Assembly (NCBI RefSeq): GCF_003086775.1
Contig: NZ_CP026001.1
Coordinates: 2,258,407-2,322,406 of the forward strand
DNA length: 64,000 bases
Direction of reading: 5' to 3'
DNA from: Stenotrophomonas sp. ZAC14D1_NAIMI4_1
Lineage (GTDB): Bacteria; Pseudomonadota; Gammaproteobacteria; Xanthomonadales; Xanthomonadaceae
Both the position numbers and the translations under genes were made by a program. Below are positions 1 to 9,195 of the stretch, piece after piece (position 1 is the stretch's first letter; each line of letters begins with the position of its first letter). Below the pieces are notes generated by a model, which searched no databases, was not told the DNA's origin, and saw only the letters and a program-made list of their open reading frames with translations.

Positions 1-21
1 GCGAGGGACTTTAGGTGGACC

Positions 22-45
22 ATCCACGCTTGGCGTGGATCTACC
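22..45. repeat. REP-like palindrome (ATCCACG family)
   Basis: An inverted repeat with arms ATCCACG/CGTGGAT is followed by CTACC, the complement of the GTAG signature. The same sequence recurs near 3821, 37888 and 62143. It lies downstream of the first minus-strand gene, where it could stabilise or end transcripts. Confidence 0.75.
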
Positions 46-62
46 GGTCAACGGATCGGTCA

Positions 63-118
63 TGCCGGCCGCTGGCCGGCAATGATGGCCCGTTGCCGGC
101 CAGCGGCCAGCACTACCG
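63..118. repeat. REP-like inverted pair (GCCGGCC family)
   Basis: Two copies of TGCCGGCCGCTGGCCGGCA-type palindromes face each other, and the second ends in CACTACC (GTAG on the other strand). The same paired arrangement occurs at 59440-59504 and 63461-63533. It sits just after the ycgR stop codon. Confidence 0.75.
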
Positions 119-130
119 GACGGTGCGCTG

Positions 131-904
131 TTACATCTCGCCGTTCTGGCGTGCCTTGCGCTGGCGGTCGACGCGGAAGATGTAGCGCTGGATGGCGCTG
201 TCACCGCCGCGTGGCAGATCGTCGAAACGCATGCCGATGCGCTTGACCTCGATGCCGTTGGGCTGCCGCTGCGGAAGCATGTTGCAGACCACCAGGGTGA
301 TCTGCAGGTCCGGGCCGTCGGGCATCGAGAGCACGGCGTTGTAGCGCTTCTGCAGGCTGAATACCGCGCAGTCGTTGGGCACGGTGACTGCCAGGCCGCC
401 GCCGCTGATGTCCACCACGCGCATGGACAGCGCATCGCTGCCCACTTCACCGGCAGGCAGGCTCAGCTGCGGCGAGTCGGTGATGGGGGTTTCCAGCCGG
501 TACAGCTCACGCCGCTGCAGGTGCACCAGCTCTTCGGGCAGCGGGGCGCGGAAGGCCACGCGGCCGTCGTTGTCCACCCGCTGCAGGTCGTGCAGGCGGA
601 AGCGCACCAGTACCCGCTCCAGCTGGGCGAAGCACAGCAGGTGGTCGGCCTGTTCGGCGGCGCGGTTGGAGGCTTCCTGGGGGCTGCCATCCAGCAGCAG
701 GAAGTCGTCGTCATCGTCCAGCTCAAGCAGGGCGGTAGGGAAGGATCGATCGCGACCATCGACATGGGCGTTGATCAGCGAACGCTGGTCGATCAGCGAA
801 CGCAGCAGCTGGCGCAGCTGGCGGGGATTGCGCACCAGGAAGCGTTCGTCGGCGGCGTCGGCCGCGTGGGCATCGTGCAGGTCGGTGTCGTGGCCGTCGG
901 ACAT
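131..904 (-). CDS. ycgR: YcgR-type flagellar brake, PilZ domain c-di-GMP receptor
   Basis: This 257-residue protein has the two-part YcgR layout: an N-terminal YcgR domain (about residues 20-130) and a C-terminal PilZ domain. The c-di-GMP binding residues are visible as RELYR (the RxxxR motif) and DISGGG (the D/NxSxxG motif). In this family the c-di-GMP-bound form docks on the motor and slows or biases rotation. The frame stays open to a TTG at 979, but the ATG at 904 (MSDGHD) gives the usual family N-terminus and is preferred. GCCGATAC, a sigma-28-like -10 element, lies near 959-966 with no good -35, so late-class control is only suggested. Confidence 0.88.
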   Translation of the reverse strand: MSDGHDTDLHDAHAADAADERFLVRNPRQLRQLLRSLIDQRSLINAHVDGRDRSFPTALLELDDDDDFLLLDGSPQEASNRAAEQADHLLCFAQLERVLVRFRLHDLQRVDNDGRVAFRAPLPEELVHLQRRELYRLETPITDSPQLSLPAGEVGSDALSMRVVDISGGGLAVTVPNDCAVFSLQKRYNAVLSMPDGPDLQITLVVCNMLPQRQPNGIEVKRIGMRFDDLPRGGDSAIQRYIFRVDRQRKARQNGEM

Positions 905-1013
905 GGAATCTTGGTTCTGGGGCGGGGGCCGACACGCGCTGGCGCGTGGCTTGAAGGAGGTATCGGCCGGGGGCGGCAATTATGAAGTGTGAAGTTCATC
1001 ACTCTACACGGGT

Positions 1014-1054
1014 GGGGTCAGAGCCCTTTCCCGATGGGAAAGGGCTCTGACCCC
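1014..1054. repeat. Perfect 19-bp inverted repeat overlapping the end of an MCP gene
   Basis: The arms GGGGTCAGAGCCCTTTCCC (1014-1032) and its exact complement (1036-1054) are separated by GAT. The mcp stop codon (1018-1020) and the last residues of that receptor lie inside it. Related copies occur at 37188-37219 and 37926-37962, with a half copy near 36635. Confidence 0.9.
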
Positions 1055-3234
1055 TTGGCGATCTCGCGCACGCGCCGCATCACGGCGGGATCGCCGTGGC
1101 TGTCGTCCAGGTGGAAACGCGCCACGGCCTCGGCCAGCAGCCCGGCCTGTTCGGCCATGCCGTGCGTGGCGTGGGTGGAATCCTCCACCAGCGCGGCGTT
1201 CTGCCGGGTGGCGGCATCCATCTGCGCGATGCTCTGGTTGACCTGCTCGATGCCGGCGCTCTGTTCCTGCGAGGCGGCGGAAATCTCGCCCATGATCTGG
1301 TTGACCTGCTGCACGGCCTGCACGATCTGCCCCATCGTGCCGCCCGCCCGGTCGACCAGGCGGGCGCCCTCGGTGACCTTGCCGACCGAATCGTCGATCA
1401 GGCCCTTGATCTCCTTGGCCGCGGCCGCCGAACGCTGCGCCAGCGTGCGTACCTCGCTGGCGACCACGGCGAAACCGCGGCCCTGCTCGCCGGCACGCGC
1501 GGCCTCGACGGCGGCATTCAGCGCCAGGATGTTGGTCTGGAACGCGATGCCGTCGATGACGCTGATGATCTCGGCAATCTTCTTCGACGATGCCTGGATG
1601 GCCGACATGGTGGCGACCACCTGGCCGACCACGGCGCCGCCTTCGCCAGCCACGTCGACCGCACCGCTGGCCAGCTGGTTGGCCTGGCGCGCATGTTCGG
1701 CGTTCTGGCGCACCGTGGCAGTCAGTTCCTCCATGGTCGCGGCGGTTTCTTCCAGGCTGGCGGCCTGCTGTTCGGTGCGGTCGGCCAGGTGGCCATTGCC
1801 GCGCGACAGGCCGTCGGCGCTGGCGGTGAGCGTGGTCGAGGCAGACTGGATGCTGCCGACGATGGCGGTGAGCTGGGCGACGGTGGTGTTGGCATCGTCG
1901 CGGATGCGGGCGTATACGCCCTGGAAATCACCCTGCATGTGCGCGGTCAGGTCGCCGCGTGACAGCGACGACAGCAGCTGGGAGATCTGATCGAGACTGG
2001 ATGCGCTGGCGTCGAGCAGGCTGTTGAGGCGCTCGGCCAGCTGCAGGAAGAAGCCTTCCTTGCCGGCGGTGACGACGCGGCCGCTGAAGTCGCCCAGCGA
2101 GGCGGCCTCGACGATCTCGCCCAGTTCTTCTTCCACCTGCAGTTCGACGGTGCGGTCGGCCCATTCCACCACGAAGCCGTGGCGCTGGCCGGCGCCGTCG
2201 ATGATCGGGTTGACGATCAGGCGCATGCTGCGGCCGCCGACCCGGATCTGTGCCCGGTACGTGCCGGTGAGGCCGTCGAGCAGCTGGGCCTGGTGGGCGG
2301 GGTTGCGGTGGAAGATGTCGATGCTGCGGCCCAGCAGGTCGGCGGCACTGAACTGCGGCAGGTCGCGGCGCAGGTCGGCTTCGGCGGCGGCCAGCATTTT
2401 CTGCAGGGGCCGGTTGACGAAGACGATGGTGCGCTCGCGGTCGGCGATCATGACGTTGGTGGTGACATCGTCGAGCGCGGTGCGGATGCGCAGCGATTCA
2501 CTGCTGGCGGCCTGTTCGCGGGCGCGCCGCTGCAGCAGCTGGTTGCCGGTCTGCACCAGCGCGGCGGCCAGCGAATCAGGCGGGAACTGCGCGGCCTGCA
2601 GGCTGTCAGGCAGCGGCCGGTCTTCGGCCAGTCCGTGTGCCAGCTGGGCCAGCTGCTGCGGGTCGTGGCCGAGCAGCAGCAGCTGCCGACGCATCTGCAC
2701 CGCCATCACCGACAGCAGGCCCGCTTCCACCACCACGTACAGCGCATGCAGCGCCAGCACGCCCAGGCCGCTGCCGGTGGCAAACACCGGGTAGGGCAGG
2801 CCACGCACCTGCAGCGCGTAGAACAGCACGTGGTGCACGGCGATGGCGGCGGCGGCCACCACGATCGGCAGCCAGTCGCGGTAGTAAAGCAGCAGGGCGA
2901 TCAGCACGATGACCGTGAAGTGGGTTTCCAGCTGCCCGTGGGTCTGGTGGATGAGCGTGGCCGACAGCACCATCCAGGCCAGCGCAACGGTGCAGCGGCT
3001 GAGGCGGGTGCCCGGCAGGCCGTGCACCTGCAGCGCGGTGACCAGCAGCGCCGGCAGCGACACCGCCAGCCACGGGGTCCACTGCCCACTGCGCAGGGCC
3101 AGGCCCAGCGAAACCAGCACCAGTGCGGCGGTGACTGCCAGGAACAAACGATCGGCGCTGGCCGACATGGCGCGCAGGAACGGCGGCGTTTCGTGACCGC
3201 CCGGTGGCGTGGGGCGCGGGGTCGATGCGTGCAT
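1018..3234 (-). CDS. Methyl-accepting chemotaxis protein with polytopic membrane N-terminus and PAS domain
   Basis: A 738-residue chemoreceptor. About six hydrophobic segments fill residues 25-190, with no large periplasmic domain. A PAS-like domain follows (about 235-370, containing [13 protein letters not shown]), then HAMP-like helices and the cytoplasmic signalling hairpin with the tip [18 protein letters not shown]. This suggests sensing of an intracellular or membrane signal rather than a periplasmic ligand. There is no xWxxF CheR-docking pentapeptide; the C-terminus ([12 protein letters not shown]) is encoded by the palindrome at 1014-1054. The ATG at 3234 has AAGGAG upstream. The gene starts 3 bp after the DUF6436-like gene and is probably co-transcribed with it. 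Confidence 0.9.
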   Translation of the reverse strand: MHASTPRPTPPGGHETPPFLRAMSASADRLFLAVTAALVLVSLGLALRSGQWTPWLAVSLPALLVTALQVHGLPGTRLSRCTVALAWMVLSATLIHQTHGQLETHFTVIVLIALLLYYRDWLPIVVAAAAIAVHHVLFYALQVRGLPYPVFATGSGLGVLALHALYVVVEAGLLSVMAVQMRRQLLLLGHDPQQLAQLAHGLAEDRPLPDSLQAAQFPPDSLAAALVQTGNQLLQRRAREQAASSESLRIRTALDDVTTNVMIADRERTIVFVNRPLQKMLAAAEADLRRDLPQFSAADLLGRSIDIFHRNPAHQAQLLDGLTGTYRAQIRVGGRSMRLIVNPIIDGAGQRHGFVVEWADRTVELQVEEELGEIVEAASLGDFSGRVVTAGKEGFFLQLAERLNSLLDASASSLDQISQLLSSLSRGDLTAHMQGDFQGVYARIRDDANTTVAQLTAIVGSIQSASTTLTASADGLSRGNGHLADRTEQQAASLEETAATMEELTATVRQNAEHARQANQLASGAVDVAGEGGAVVGQVVATMSAIQASSKKIAEIISVIDGIAFQTNILALNAAVEAARAGEQGRGFAVVASEVRTLAQRSAAAAKEIKGLIDDSVGKVTEGARLVDRAGGTMGQIVQAVQQVNQIMGEISAASQEQSAGIEQVNQSIAQMDAATRQNAALVEDSTHATHGMAEQAGLLAEAVARFHLDDSHGDPAVMRRVREIAKGSEPFPIGKGL

Positions 3235-3237
3235 GCA

Positions 3238-3717
3238 CTACTCCTTGAGGCATGGGCATGGGTTGGAAAGGATGAGCGGCGCCTGCGGCCCGCGCAGGAG
3301 CTGGCCGACCAGTGCGGTGGCAGCCAGCGGGCCGCGGCTGCAGCCTGGCCCGAGCAGGGCCGGGCCGGCGTAGACCAGGCGCTGGTCGTGCAGGACCAGC
3401 CAGTCGAAGGGCAGGGCGAGGGTACTGTTGCGCGTGGCCACGCCCAGCGGCGGGGCTGTACTGGCGGCGCACGGGCAATGGCCGGGCTGGCGCAGCAGCA
3501 GGGGGTGGTCGCGGCTGGCGGCGAGCAGGGACGGCGGGACCTGCGCCAGCAGCTGCGCGGGATTCCAGTCGCTGGCCACGGGCATGGCGGTGCGGGCGCC
3601 CTGCAGCCACAGCACGGGCAGGGTCCAGCCCAGCCATGCGGCCAACAGCAGCATGCCGGCCAGGGCCGACCAGCGCGGGGCTGGGCTCGGAGGGGAGTCG
3701 GCGCTGGCGGGCATCAT
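3238..3717 (-). CDS. Small membrane-anchored protein, DUF6436-like (thioredoxin-like)
   Basis: A 159-residue protein with one N-terminal hydrophobic segment (about residues 18-38) and a probably periplasmic remainder. The segment GHCPC, followed by FDWLVLHDQRLVYAGPAL and a later GCSRG cysteine, resembles DUF6436 proteins, which look thioredoxin-like. The family match is from memory and tentative. The gene lies immediately upstream of an MCP gene (3-bp gap). Two adjacent ATGs (3717 and 3714) are possible starts. A periplasmic redox role linked to the receptor is a guess. Confidence 0.6.
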   Translation of the reverse strand: MMPASADSPPSPAPRWSALAGMLLLAAWLGWTLPVLWLQGARTAMPVASDWNPAQLLAQVPPSLLAASRDHPLLLRQPGHCPCAASTAPPLGVATRNSTLALPFDWLVLHDQRLVYAGPALLGPGCSRGPLAATALVGQLLRGPQAPLILSNPCPCLKE

Positions 3718-3743
3718 CGGGCCTGCTCGGGGGGCGTTCTCCG

Positions 3744-3770
3744 ATAGCGGCGCGATGGCGTGAAGCTGAA
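3744..3770 (-). promoter_or_regulatory. Candidate sigma-28 promoter upstream of DUF6436-like gene and mcp
   Basis: On the minus strand the sequence reads TTCAGCTT-N11-GCCGCTAT. The -10 half matches the strong MCP promoter at 6172-6198 exactly, but the -35 half is poor (5 of 8 to TAAAGTTT). It lies about 30 bp before the start codon. Confidence 0.4.
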
Positions 3771-3797
3771 GGGAAAATAAATAAATGCGTCATGCGC

Positions 3798-3843
3798 GGA
3801 TGGGTTCGTTGGATGAACCCATCCACGCACGGCGTGGACCTAC
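3798..3843. repeat. REP-like palindromes downstream of the second mcp
   Basis: An inverted repeat GGATGGGTTC/GAACCCATCC (3798-3824) overlaps a second one, ATCCACG/CGTGGAC followed by CTAC (3821-3842). The pair lies just past the mcp stop at 3862 and may act as its transcript end. Confidence 0.65.
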
Positions 3844-3861
3844 ATCAAGGGTGGCCCTGGC

Positions 3862-6102
3862 TCAGAACTCCTGCCAGTCGCCGTCACCGGCCAGTGCCGG
3901 CTGCGCCACCGGCTTGCGGACCCGCGACGGGGCCGGGCTGGCCACCGGAGCCGGCTTGCGTGCGGCAGGCATTGCGGCGACGGGGCGCGGCGCGACGGGG
4001 CTCAGGCCCGGGGTGGCCAGGCGGAAGCGGGCCACGGCCTCGCCCAGCTGCGCGGCCTGGTCTTCCATTGCACGCGCGGCGGCGGTGGCTTCCTCGACCA
4101 GCGCAGCGTTCTGCTGGGTGGTTTCGTCCATCTGCACCACGGTCTGGTTGACCTGCTCGATACCGGCCGACTGCTCCTGCGACGCGGCGGAAATCTCGGC
4201 CATGATGTCGGTGACGCGCTGCACCGAGGCGACGATTTCGCCCATCGTGCTGCCCGCCTGGTGCACCAGGCTGGAGCCTTCGGCGACCTTGCCGACCGAG
4301 TCGTCGATCAGGCCCTTGATTTCCTTCGCCGCAGCGGCGGAGCGCTGGGCGAGGGTGCGGACTTCGCTGGCGACCACGGCGAAACCACGGCCCTGCTCAC
4401 CGGCACGCGCGGCTTCCACGGCGGCATTCAGCGCCAGGATGTTGGTCTGGAAGGCGATGCCATCGATGACGCTGATGATCTCGGCGATCTTCTTCGACGA
4501 GGCTTCGATGGCCGACATGGTGGTGACCACCTGGCCGACCACGGCGCCACCCTGCGAGGCGACGCCGTGCGCGCCGATGGCCAGCTGGTTGGCCTGGCGC
4601 GCATGTTCGGCGTTCTGCTTCACGGTGGAGGTCAGTTCCTCCATCGAAGCGGCGGTTTCTTCCAGGTTGGCGGCCTGCTGTTCGGTGCGGCGCGACAGGT
4701 CGCTGTTGCCCGAGGCGATCTCGCCCGCGGCCAGGGTGATGCTGCCGGCGCTGGCCTGGATCTGGCCGACGATCTGGGTCAGCTGGGCGACGGTGGTGTT
4801 GGCATCGTCGCGCATGCGGGCGAAGACGCCGTGGAACTGGCCGTCCATGCGAGCGGTCAGGTCGCCTTCGGCAATGGCCTGCAGCAGCTGTGAGAGCTGG
4901 CCCAGGTTGCCATCGGCCACCTGCATCATCGAGTTCAGCTGTTCGATCATCACCTTGAAGTCATGGTCGAAGCGATCGGCGTCGCCGCGCTGGCTGAAGT
5001 CACCGGCGGCAGCAGCGCTGGCCAGGTGCTGGATCTGCGTGTTGATGGCCAGCAGGCTGGCCTTGGCGGCATCCATCGCCTCGTGCAGGAAGGCACGGGT
5101 GCCCGGCAGGCGCTGTGCATCCTGGGTCAGGTTGCCGGCGGCGTACTGGTTCAGTACGTCGATGGCAGCGCGGATCGAATCGAGGTGTTCGAAGATGACG
5201 GTGTTGATGCCGCCGGCCAGCTGGCCGTAGACGCCGGGGAAATCCTCGGGGATGCGATGGCTGATGTCCGGGCCTGCATGCATCTGCGCCATCAGCTGGG
5301 TCTGCTCGGAGAAGCGGCGCAGCATGGCGGTCATGTCGCTGGTGGCGGTCAGCATGCGGCCGGCTTCGTCCTTGCTGGTGGCCTGGGTGCTGACGCTCAG
5401 GTCGCCGCGGGCGACGGCCTGGATGGCGGTCAGTGCCTTGCCGAGCGGAACGGTGACCGCGCGCGAAATGACCACGGCCAGCGCAGCGGCCACCAGCGAC
5501 AGCAGCACGATGCAGCTGACGACGGCGATGATGCTGTTGCGGTGGGTGGCATTGGCGGCGTCGATCTTGCCCTGCATCTGCGTGCCGAGGAAGGCGCTCA
5601 GTGCCTTCAGTTCCTCGAAGGCCTTTCGCCGCGCGGGGCGGGACTGTTCGTCGGATACCTGCTGGGCCAGCGCGCCGTCGCCGGCGTTGGCGGCTTCGCG
5701 CAGCTTGGCGTTGGCAGCGAAGTAGGCGTCCACGCCGGCCTTCACCGGCTGGTACAGCGCGCGTTCCTTCTCGCCGGTCGGCAGGGCGGCATAGGCGGCC
5801 AGCTCCTTGTGCACGATGGCGGCGCTGTCATCCATGCGCTTGTAGTAATCGGCCACCTTTTCCGGCTGGTCCAGCATGGTCAGCAGGGCCATCTCGTAGG
5901 TGCGGAACTCGCCGAGCTGCGAACGCACTTCGCCCAGGTGCTGCACCGAGGGAATATCGTTGCTGGCCATGCTGCCCAGCTGGGTGTTGGCTTCGCTGAG
6001 GCGGACCAGGGCGAACAGCCCCAGGACCAGGGTCATCAGCGTTGTCAGGGTGAACCCCACGGCCAGCTTGCGGGCGATGGGCAGATCGTGGAACCACTTC
6101 AT
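3862..6102 (-). CDS. Methyl-accepting chemotaxis protein with CheR-docking tail
   Basis: A 746-residue classical transmembrane receptor. TM1 is near residues 10-32, a periplasmic four-helix-type ligand domain follows, TM2 ([20 protein letters not shown]) lies near 190, then HAMP, extra helical repeats and the signalling tip [18 protein letters not shown]. The last residues, DWQEF, match the xWxxF pentapeptide that recruits CheR and CheB. The start was moved from 6165 to the ATG at 6102 ([13 protein letters not shown]), which has GGAG about 10 nt upstream and gives the usual MCP N-terminus. A good sigma-28 promoter lies at 6172-6198. The ligand cannot be predicted. Confidence 0.93.
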   Translation of the reverse strand: MKWFHDLPIARKLAVGFTLTTLMTLVLGLFALVRLSEANTQLGSMASNDIPSVQHLGEVRSQLGEFRTYEMALLTMLDQPEKVADYYKRMDDSAAIVHKELAAYAALPTGEKERALYQPVKAGVDAYFAANAKLREAANAGDGALAQQVSDEQSRPARRKAFEELKALSAFLGTQMQGKIDAANATHRNSIIAVVSCIVLLSLVAAALAVVISRAVTVPLGKALTAIQAVARGDLSVSTQATSKDEAGRMLTATSDMTAMLRRFSEQTQLMAQMHAGPDISHRIPEDFPGVYGQLAGGINTVIFEHLDSIRAAIDVLNQYAAGNLTQDAQRLPGTRAFLHEAMDAAKASLLAINTQIQHLASAAAAGDFSQRGDADRFDHDFKVMIEQLNSMMQVADGNLGQLSQLLQAIAEGDLTARMDGQFHGVFARMRDDANTTVAQLTQIVGQIQASAGSITLAAGEIASGNSDLSRRTEQQAANLEETAASMEELTSTVKQNAEHARQANQLAIGAHGVASQGGAVVGQVVTTMSAIEASSKKIAEIISVIDGIAFQTNILALNAAVEAARAGEQGRGFAVVASEVRTLAQRSAAAAKEIKGLIDDSVGKVAEGSSLVHQAGSTMGEIVASVQRVTDIMAEISAASQEQSAGIEQVNQTVVQMDETTQQNAALVEEATAAARAMEDQAAQLGEAVARFRLATPGLSPVAPRPVAAMPAARKPAPVASPAPSRVRKPVAQPALAGDGDWQEF

Positions 6103-6171
6103 GCAGGGTGCTCCAGGTGGGCAGAGGGAAACGGTCGTGCCGGTGGGGGTTCGGTGTGCCGTCAAAGCCAG

Positions 6172-6198
6172 ATAGCGGCGTGCCCTGCACGGACTTTA
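6172..6198 (-). promoter_or_regulatory. Sigma-28 (FliA) promoter for mcp
   Basis: The minus strand reads TAAAGTCC-N11-GCCGCTAT, close to the FliA consensus TAAAGTTT-N11-GCCGATAA. It lies about 70 bp upstream of the mcp start at 6102. Confidence 0.8.
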
Positions 6199-6347
6199 TG
6201 GATGGATGTCACATTCGTGTGCGTAGGGTGAAACCGCGCGAAAGCCTTGCAGGGCGGGCGCTTTCACTTGCCGGTGTGGTTGCACGGGAAACTGCCTGCG
6301 CGACAGAGATCACATTGCGTGACCCCCCACATACCGTGCAAACGAAA

Positions 6348-6371
6348 ACCGCCGCCCCTGGGGGCGGCGGT
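6348..6371 (-). terminator. Rho-independent terminator after the second cheA
   Basis: A GC-rich hairpin, ACCGCCGCCCC facing its complement GGGGCGGCGGT across a 2-nt centre, is followed on the minus strand by TTTCGTTT. It lies 25 bp past the stop of the operon's last gene. Confidence 0.8.
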
Positions 6372-6396
6372 CCGAAGTACAGCGCGGTGCGGAAGG

Positions 6397-8397
6397 TCAG
6401 GCGGCCTGCGGCACGCGCAGCGAGCGCACCAGGCCACCGATGTCGACGATCAGGGCGACGCGGCCGTCGCCAAGGATGGTGGCACCGGACACCCCGCCGA
6501 TGCGGCGGTAATTGTTCTCGATGTTCTTCACCACCACCTGCTGCTGGCCAACCAGTTCGTCCACTTCCAGGGCGATCTTCTGGCCATCGCCCTCGACCAC
6601 CACCACCAGCGATTCGCTGTTGGCGCCGCGGGCACCATAGCCGTAGTACTCGCTGAGCGAGAGGATCGGCAGGTACTCGCCGCGCACGCGCAGCACGCGG
6701 CCTTCGCCGGCCATGCTGCGGATGTCCTCGGCCTGCGGCTGCAGGGCTTCGAGCACGTAGGCCAGCGGCAGGATCAGGGTTTCGCCGGCCACCGCCACGG
6801 TCATGCCGTCGAGGATGGCCAGGGTCAGCGGCAGGCGGATCAGCGTGCGCGTACCACTGCCCAGGCTGCTCTCGATCTGCACCTCGCCACCCAGTGCCTG
6901 GATGTTGCGGCGGACCACGTCCATGCCCACGCCCCGGCCGGACAGATCGGTCACGGCATCGGCAGTGGAGAAGCCAGGCTGGAAGATCAGGTCCCAGACC
7001 TGCGAATCGGTCGGATTGTCCGGCACGGCCAAGCCGCGCTCGTGGGCCTTGGCCAGGATCTTGGTGCGGTCCAGGCCGCGACCATCGTCGCTGACTTCGA
7101 TGACGATGTGGCCGCCCTGGTGCGAGGCCGCCAGGGTGATCGTGCCAGTCTCGTCCTTGCCCGCGCCACGGCGCACGTCCGGCATTTCCAGGCCGTGGTC
7201 GATGGAGTTGCGGACCAGGTGGACCAGCGGATCGGCGATCTTCTCGATCAGGCCCTTGTCCAGTTCGGTGCCTTCGCCGACGGTGCGCAGGCGAACCTGC
7301 TTGCCGAGGCGGGTGGAAAGGTCGCGGACCAGGCGCGGGAAGCGGCGGAACACCGCATCGACCGGCAGCATGCGCACGCCGATCACCGCTTCCTGCAGGT
7401 CGCGGGTGTTGCGTTCAAGCTGGTCCAGGCCGGCGAACAGGCTTTCGGCATGCACCGGGTCCAGTGCGTGCGAGACCTGCTTGAGCATGGCCTGGGTGAT
7501 GACCAGTTCGCCGACCAGGTTGATGAGGGCGTCCACCTTGTCCACGCTGACGCGGATCGAGGTTTCGGCTTCCTGGGCGCCACCGCCATTGGCGGCCGGC
7601 GCGGCGGAGGTGGCAGCGGCCACCGGTGCAGCGGGGGTGGAAGGGGCAACAACGGGTGCAGCAGGGGCCTGGGTAGCGAGGCTCGGCGGCGCTGCCGGAC
7701 GGATGTCCAGTTCGCAGTCATCCAGCACCCAGGCAAACGTATCTTCGATCTTGCTGCGCGGCACCTTGCCGACCAGGCCCAGGTCCCACGCCAGGTGGGC
7801 CTCCAGCGGGTCGAGCTGGGCAAAGCCGGGCAGGCGCTCCATGCGCGCGGCCACCTGCAGCGAACCGAGGTGTTCCAGTTCGCGGATGATGCGCAGCGGA
7901 TCGTTGCCGCTCATGAACAGCGACGGCGCAGGGGTGAAGCCGATCTGCCAGGCTTCGGGCGTGTCGTCGACCTTGGCTTCGGCGGCAACCGGGGCGCTGG
8001 CGGCGGCCTGGCCGGACAGCACTGCTTCCAGGCGCGCCTTCACCGCAGCAACGGCGGCCGGATCAGCGGCCTGGCCATGTTCGGCTTCGCGCAGCAGGGC
8101 GCGCAGCACGTCCACCGAGGACAGCATGGCGTCGACCGCCACCGGCTCCAGCGCGCGCTTGCCGGCACGCAGCTCATCGAGCAGCGTTTCCAGCACGTGG
8201 GTCAGGCCGGCGATCGCATCGAAGCCGAAGGTGCCGGCGCCCCCCTTGATGGAGTGGGCGGCGCGGAACACCGAATTGATGATCTCCGCGTCCTGTTGCC
8301 CCGATTCCAGGGCCAGCAGGCCGGCCTCCATCGCGTCGAGGCCTTCGCGGCTCTCCTCGAAGAAGGTGGCGTGGAAGCGTTGCAGGTCCATGCTCAT
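6397..8397 (-). CDS. Second CheA-type chemotaxis histidine kinase
   Basis: A 666-residue kinase with an N-terminal HPt domain (phospho-site His in AAHSIKGGAGTFG), a variable middle region with a Pro/Ala linker, the dimerisation segment (VDKVDALINLVGELVI), the HATPase domain (HLVRNSIDHG N-box, DDGRGLD and GRGVGMDVV G-boxes) and a C-terminal CheW-like P5 domain. It lacks the FliM-like repeats of the CheA at 13235-15070. It is the last gene of motC-motD-parC-parP-STAS-cheY-cheA and ends at a clear terminator, so it is likely made with the motor and array-positioning proteins. Whether it feeds the flagellar CheY or its own neighbour is unknown. Confidence 0.93.
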   Translation of the reverse strand: MSMDLQRFHATFFEESREGLDAMEAGLLALESGQQDAEIINSVFRAAHSIKGGAGTFGFDAIAGLTHVLETLLDELRAGKRALEPVAVDAMLSSVDVLRALLREAEHGQAADPAAVAAVKARLEAVLSGQAAASAPVAAEAKVDDTPEAWQIGFTPAPSLFMSGNDPLRIIRELEHLGSLQVAARMERLPGFAQLDPLEAHLAWDLGLVGKVPRSKIEDTFAWVLDDCELDIRPAAPPSLATQAPAAPVVAPSTPAAPVAAATSAAPAANGGGAQEAETSIRVSVDKVDALINLVGELVITQAMLKQVSHALDPVHAESLFAGLDQLERNTRDLQEAVIGVRMLPVDAVFRRFPRLVRDLSTRLGKQVRLRTVGEGTELDKGLIEKIADPLVHLVRNSIDHGLEMPDVRRGAGKDETGTITLAASHQGGHIVIEVSDDGRGLDRTKILAKAHERGLAVPDNPTDSQVWDLIFQPGFSTADAVTDLSGRGVGMDVVRRNIQALGGEVQIESSLGSGTRTLIRLPLTLAILDGMTVAVAGETLILPLAYVLEALQPQAEDIRSMAGEGRVLRVRGEYLPILSLSEYYGYGARGANSESLVVVVEGDGQKIALEVDELVGQQQVVVKNIENNYRRIGGVSGATILGDGRVALIVDIGGLVRSLRVPQAA

Positions 8398-8450
8398 GGC
8401 AGAGGCAATCCGGAAACGTGGGGAAGGGGCGGTTCAGGGGTGCGGGGCGA

Positions 8451-8816
8451 TCAGCCCAGCACCTTCTGCACGGTGGCGACCAGCTGTTCGGGGTTGAACG
8501 GCTTGACCAGCCAGCCGGTGGCACCGGCGGCCTTGCCTTCGGACTTCTTGTCCGCAGCCGACTCGGTGGTCAGCATCAGCATCGGGGTGAACTTGTAGTC
8601 CGGCAGCTGGCGCAGTTCACGGATCAGGCTGATGCCATCCATGTTCGGCATGTTGACGTCGGTGACCACCGCGTTGAAACGCTGGCCCTTGGCGCGACCG
8701 AGCGCGACCGCGCCGTCTTCGGCTTCTTCGACGGCAAAACCGGCCGAGGTGAGGGCGAAGGAAACCATCTGGCGCATCGACGCCGAATCGTCCACCACCA
8801 AGATACGTGCGCTCAT
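8451..8816 (-). CDS. CheY-like single-domain response regulator
   Basis: A 121-residue receiver domain. The acidic pocket is VVDDS (D9-D10), the phospho-acceptor is D53 in VVTDVNMPNMDG, and the conserved Thr and Lys are in MLTTES and LVKPFN. Its start overlaps the STAS stop (ATGA) and it precedes a cheA, so it is the natural partner of that kinase. It resembles CheY proteins of non-canonical chemosensory operons (VDDSASMRQMV) more than the flagellar CheY at 15678-16070. Confidence 0.93.
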   Translation of the reverse strand: MSARILVVDDSASMRQMVSFALTSAGFAVEEAEDGAVALGRAKGQRFNAVVTDVNMPNMDGISLIRELRQLPDYKFTPMLMLTTESAADKKSEGKAAGATGWLVKPFNPEQLVATVQKVLG

Positions 8817-9121
8817 GCAGCGTTCTCCACAGATTTCAGGTTGTCATGGGGTACGTCCAGGCCCAGGGCCTGGGTGACGCCCAACAGGCGGGCGGCGTCA
8901 CGGAAGGTTGCAGTGCAACCGTGGAAGCCGGTGCCCAGGCCCGCCTCGCGGCGTGCCTGCACGAACGCACACAGCACCTGCACGCTTGCCGTGTGGATGC
9001 GACCGACCTGGCTTGCGTCCAGGGTCAGTTCGCCTGCTTCCGCCACGAGGGGCGAAAGGCGGTTCTTGAGCTCGGTGCTGTTCTCGATGCCGAGATCGTC
9101 ACCCAGTTCGACAGTGCTCAT
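8813..9121 (-). CDS. STAS-domain protein (anti-sigma-factor antagonist type)
   Basis: A 102-residue single STAS domain with the LTLDASQVGRIHTASVQVL core, where Thr/Ser sit at the usual phospho-site. STAS proteins of this type occur in chemosensory operons as phosphorylation-controlled binding partners. The partner kinase or anti-sigma factor is not evident here. The ATG at 9121 with GGAG 6 nt upstream is preferred over the in-frame TTG at 9136. It overlaps the next gene by 4 bp. Confidence 0.85.
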   Translation of the reverse strand: MSTVELGDDLGIENSTELKNRLSPLVAEAGELTLDASQVGRIHTASVQVLCAFVQARREAGLGTGFHGCTATFRDAARLLGVTQALGLDVPHDNLKSVENAA

Positions 9122-9195
9122 CGTTGCTCCGGACAAACGGTTCCGAGATCCATAACGGCACCCGGCAGGGGTTCTTTAGGGTTGAATCGACGCGC

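Noticed and set aside
959-966. Sigma-28 promoter for ycgR
   Set aside because: Only the -10 (GCCGATAC) fits; no acceptable -35 lies 11-12 bp upstream.
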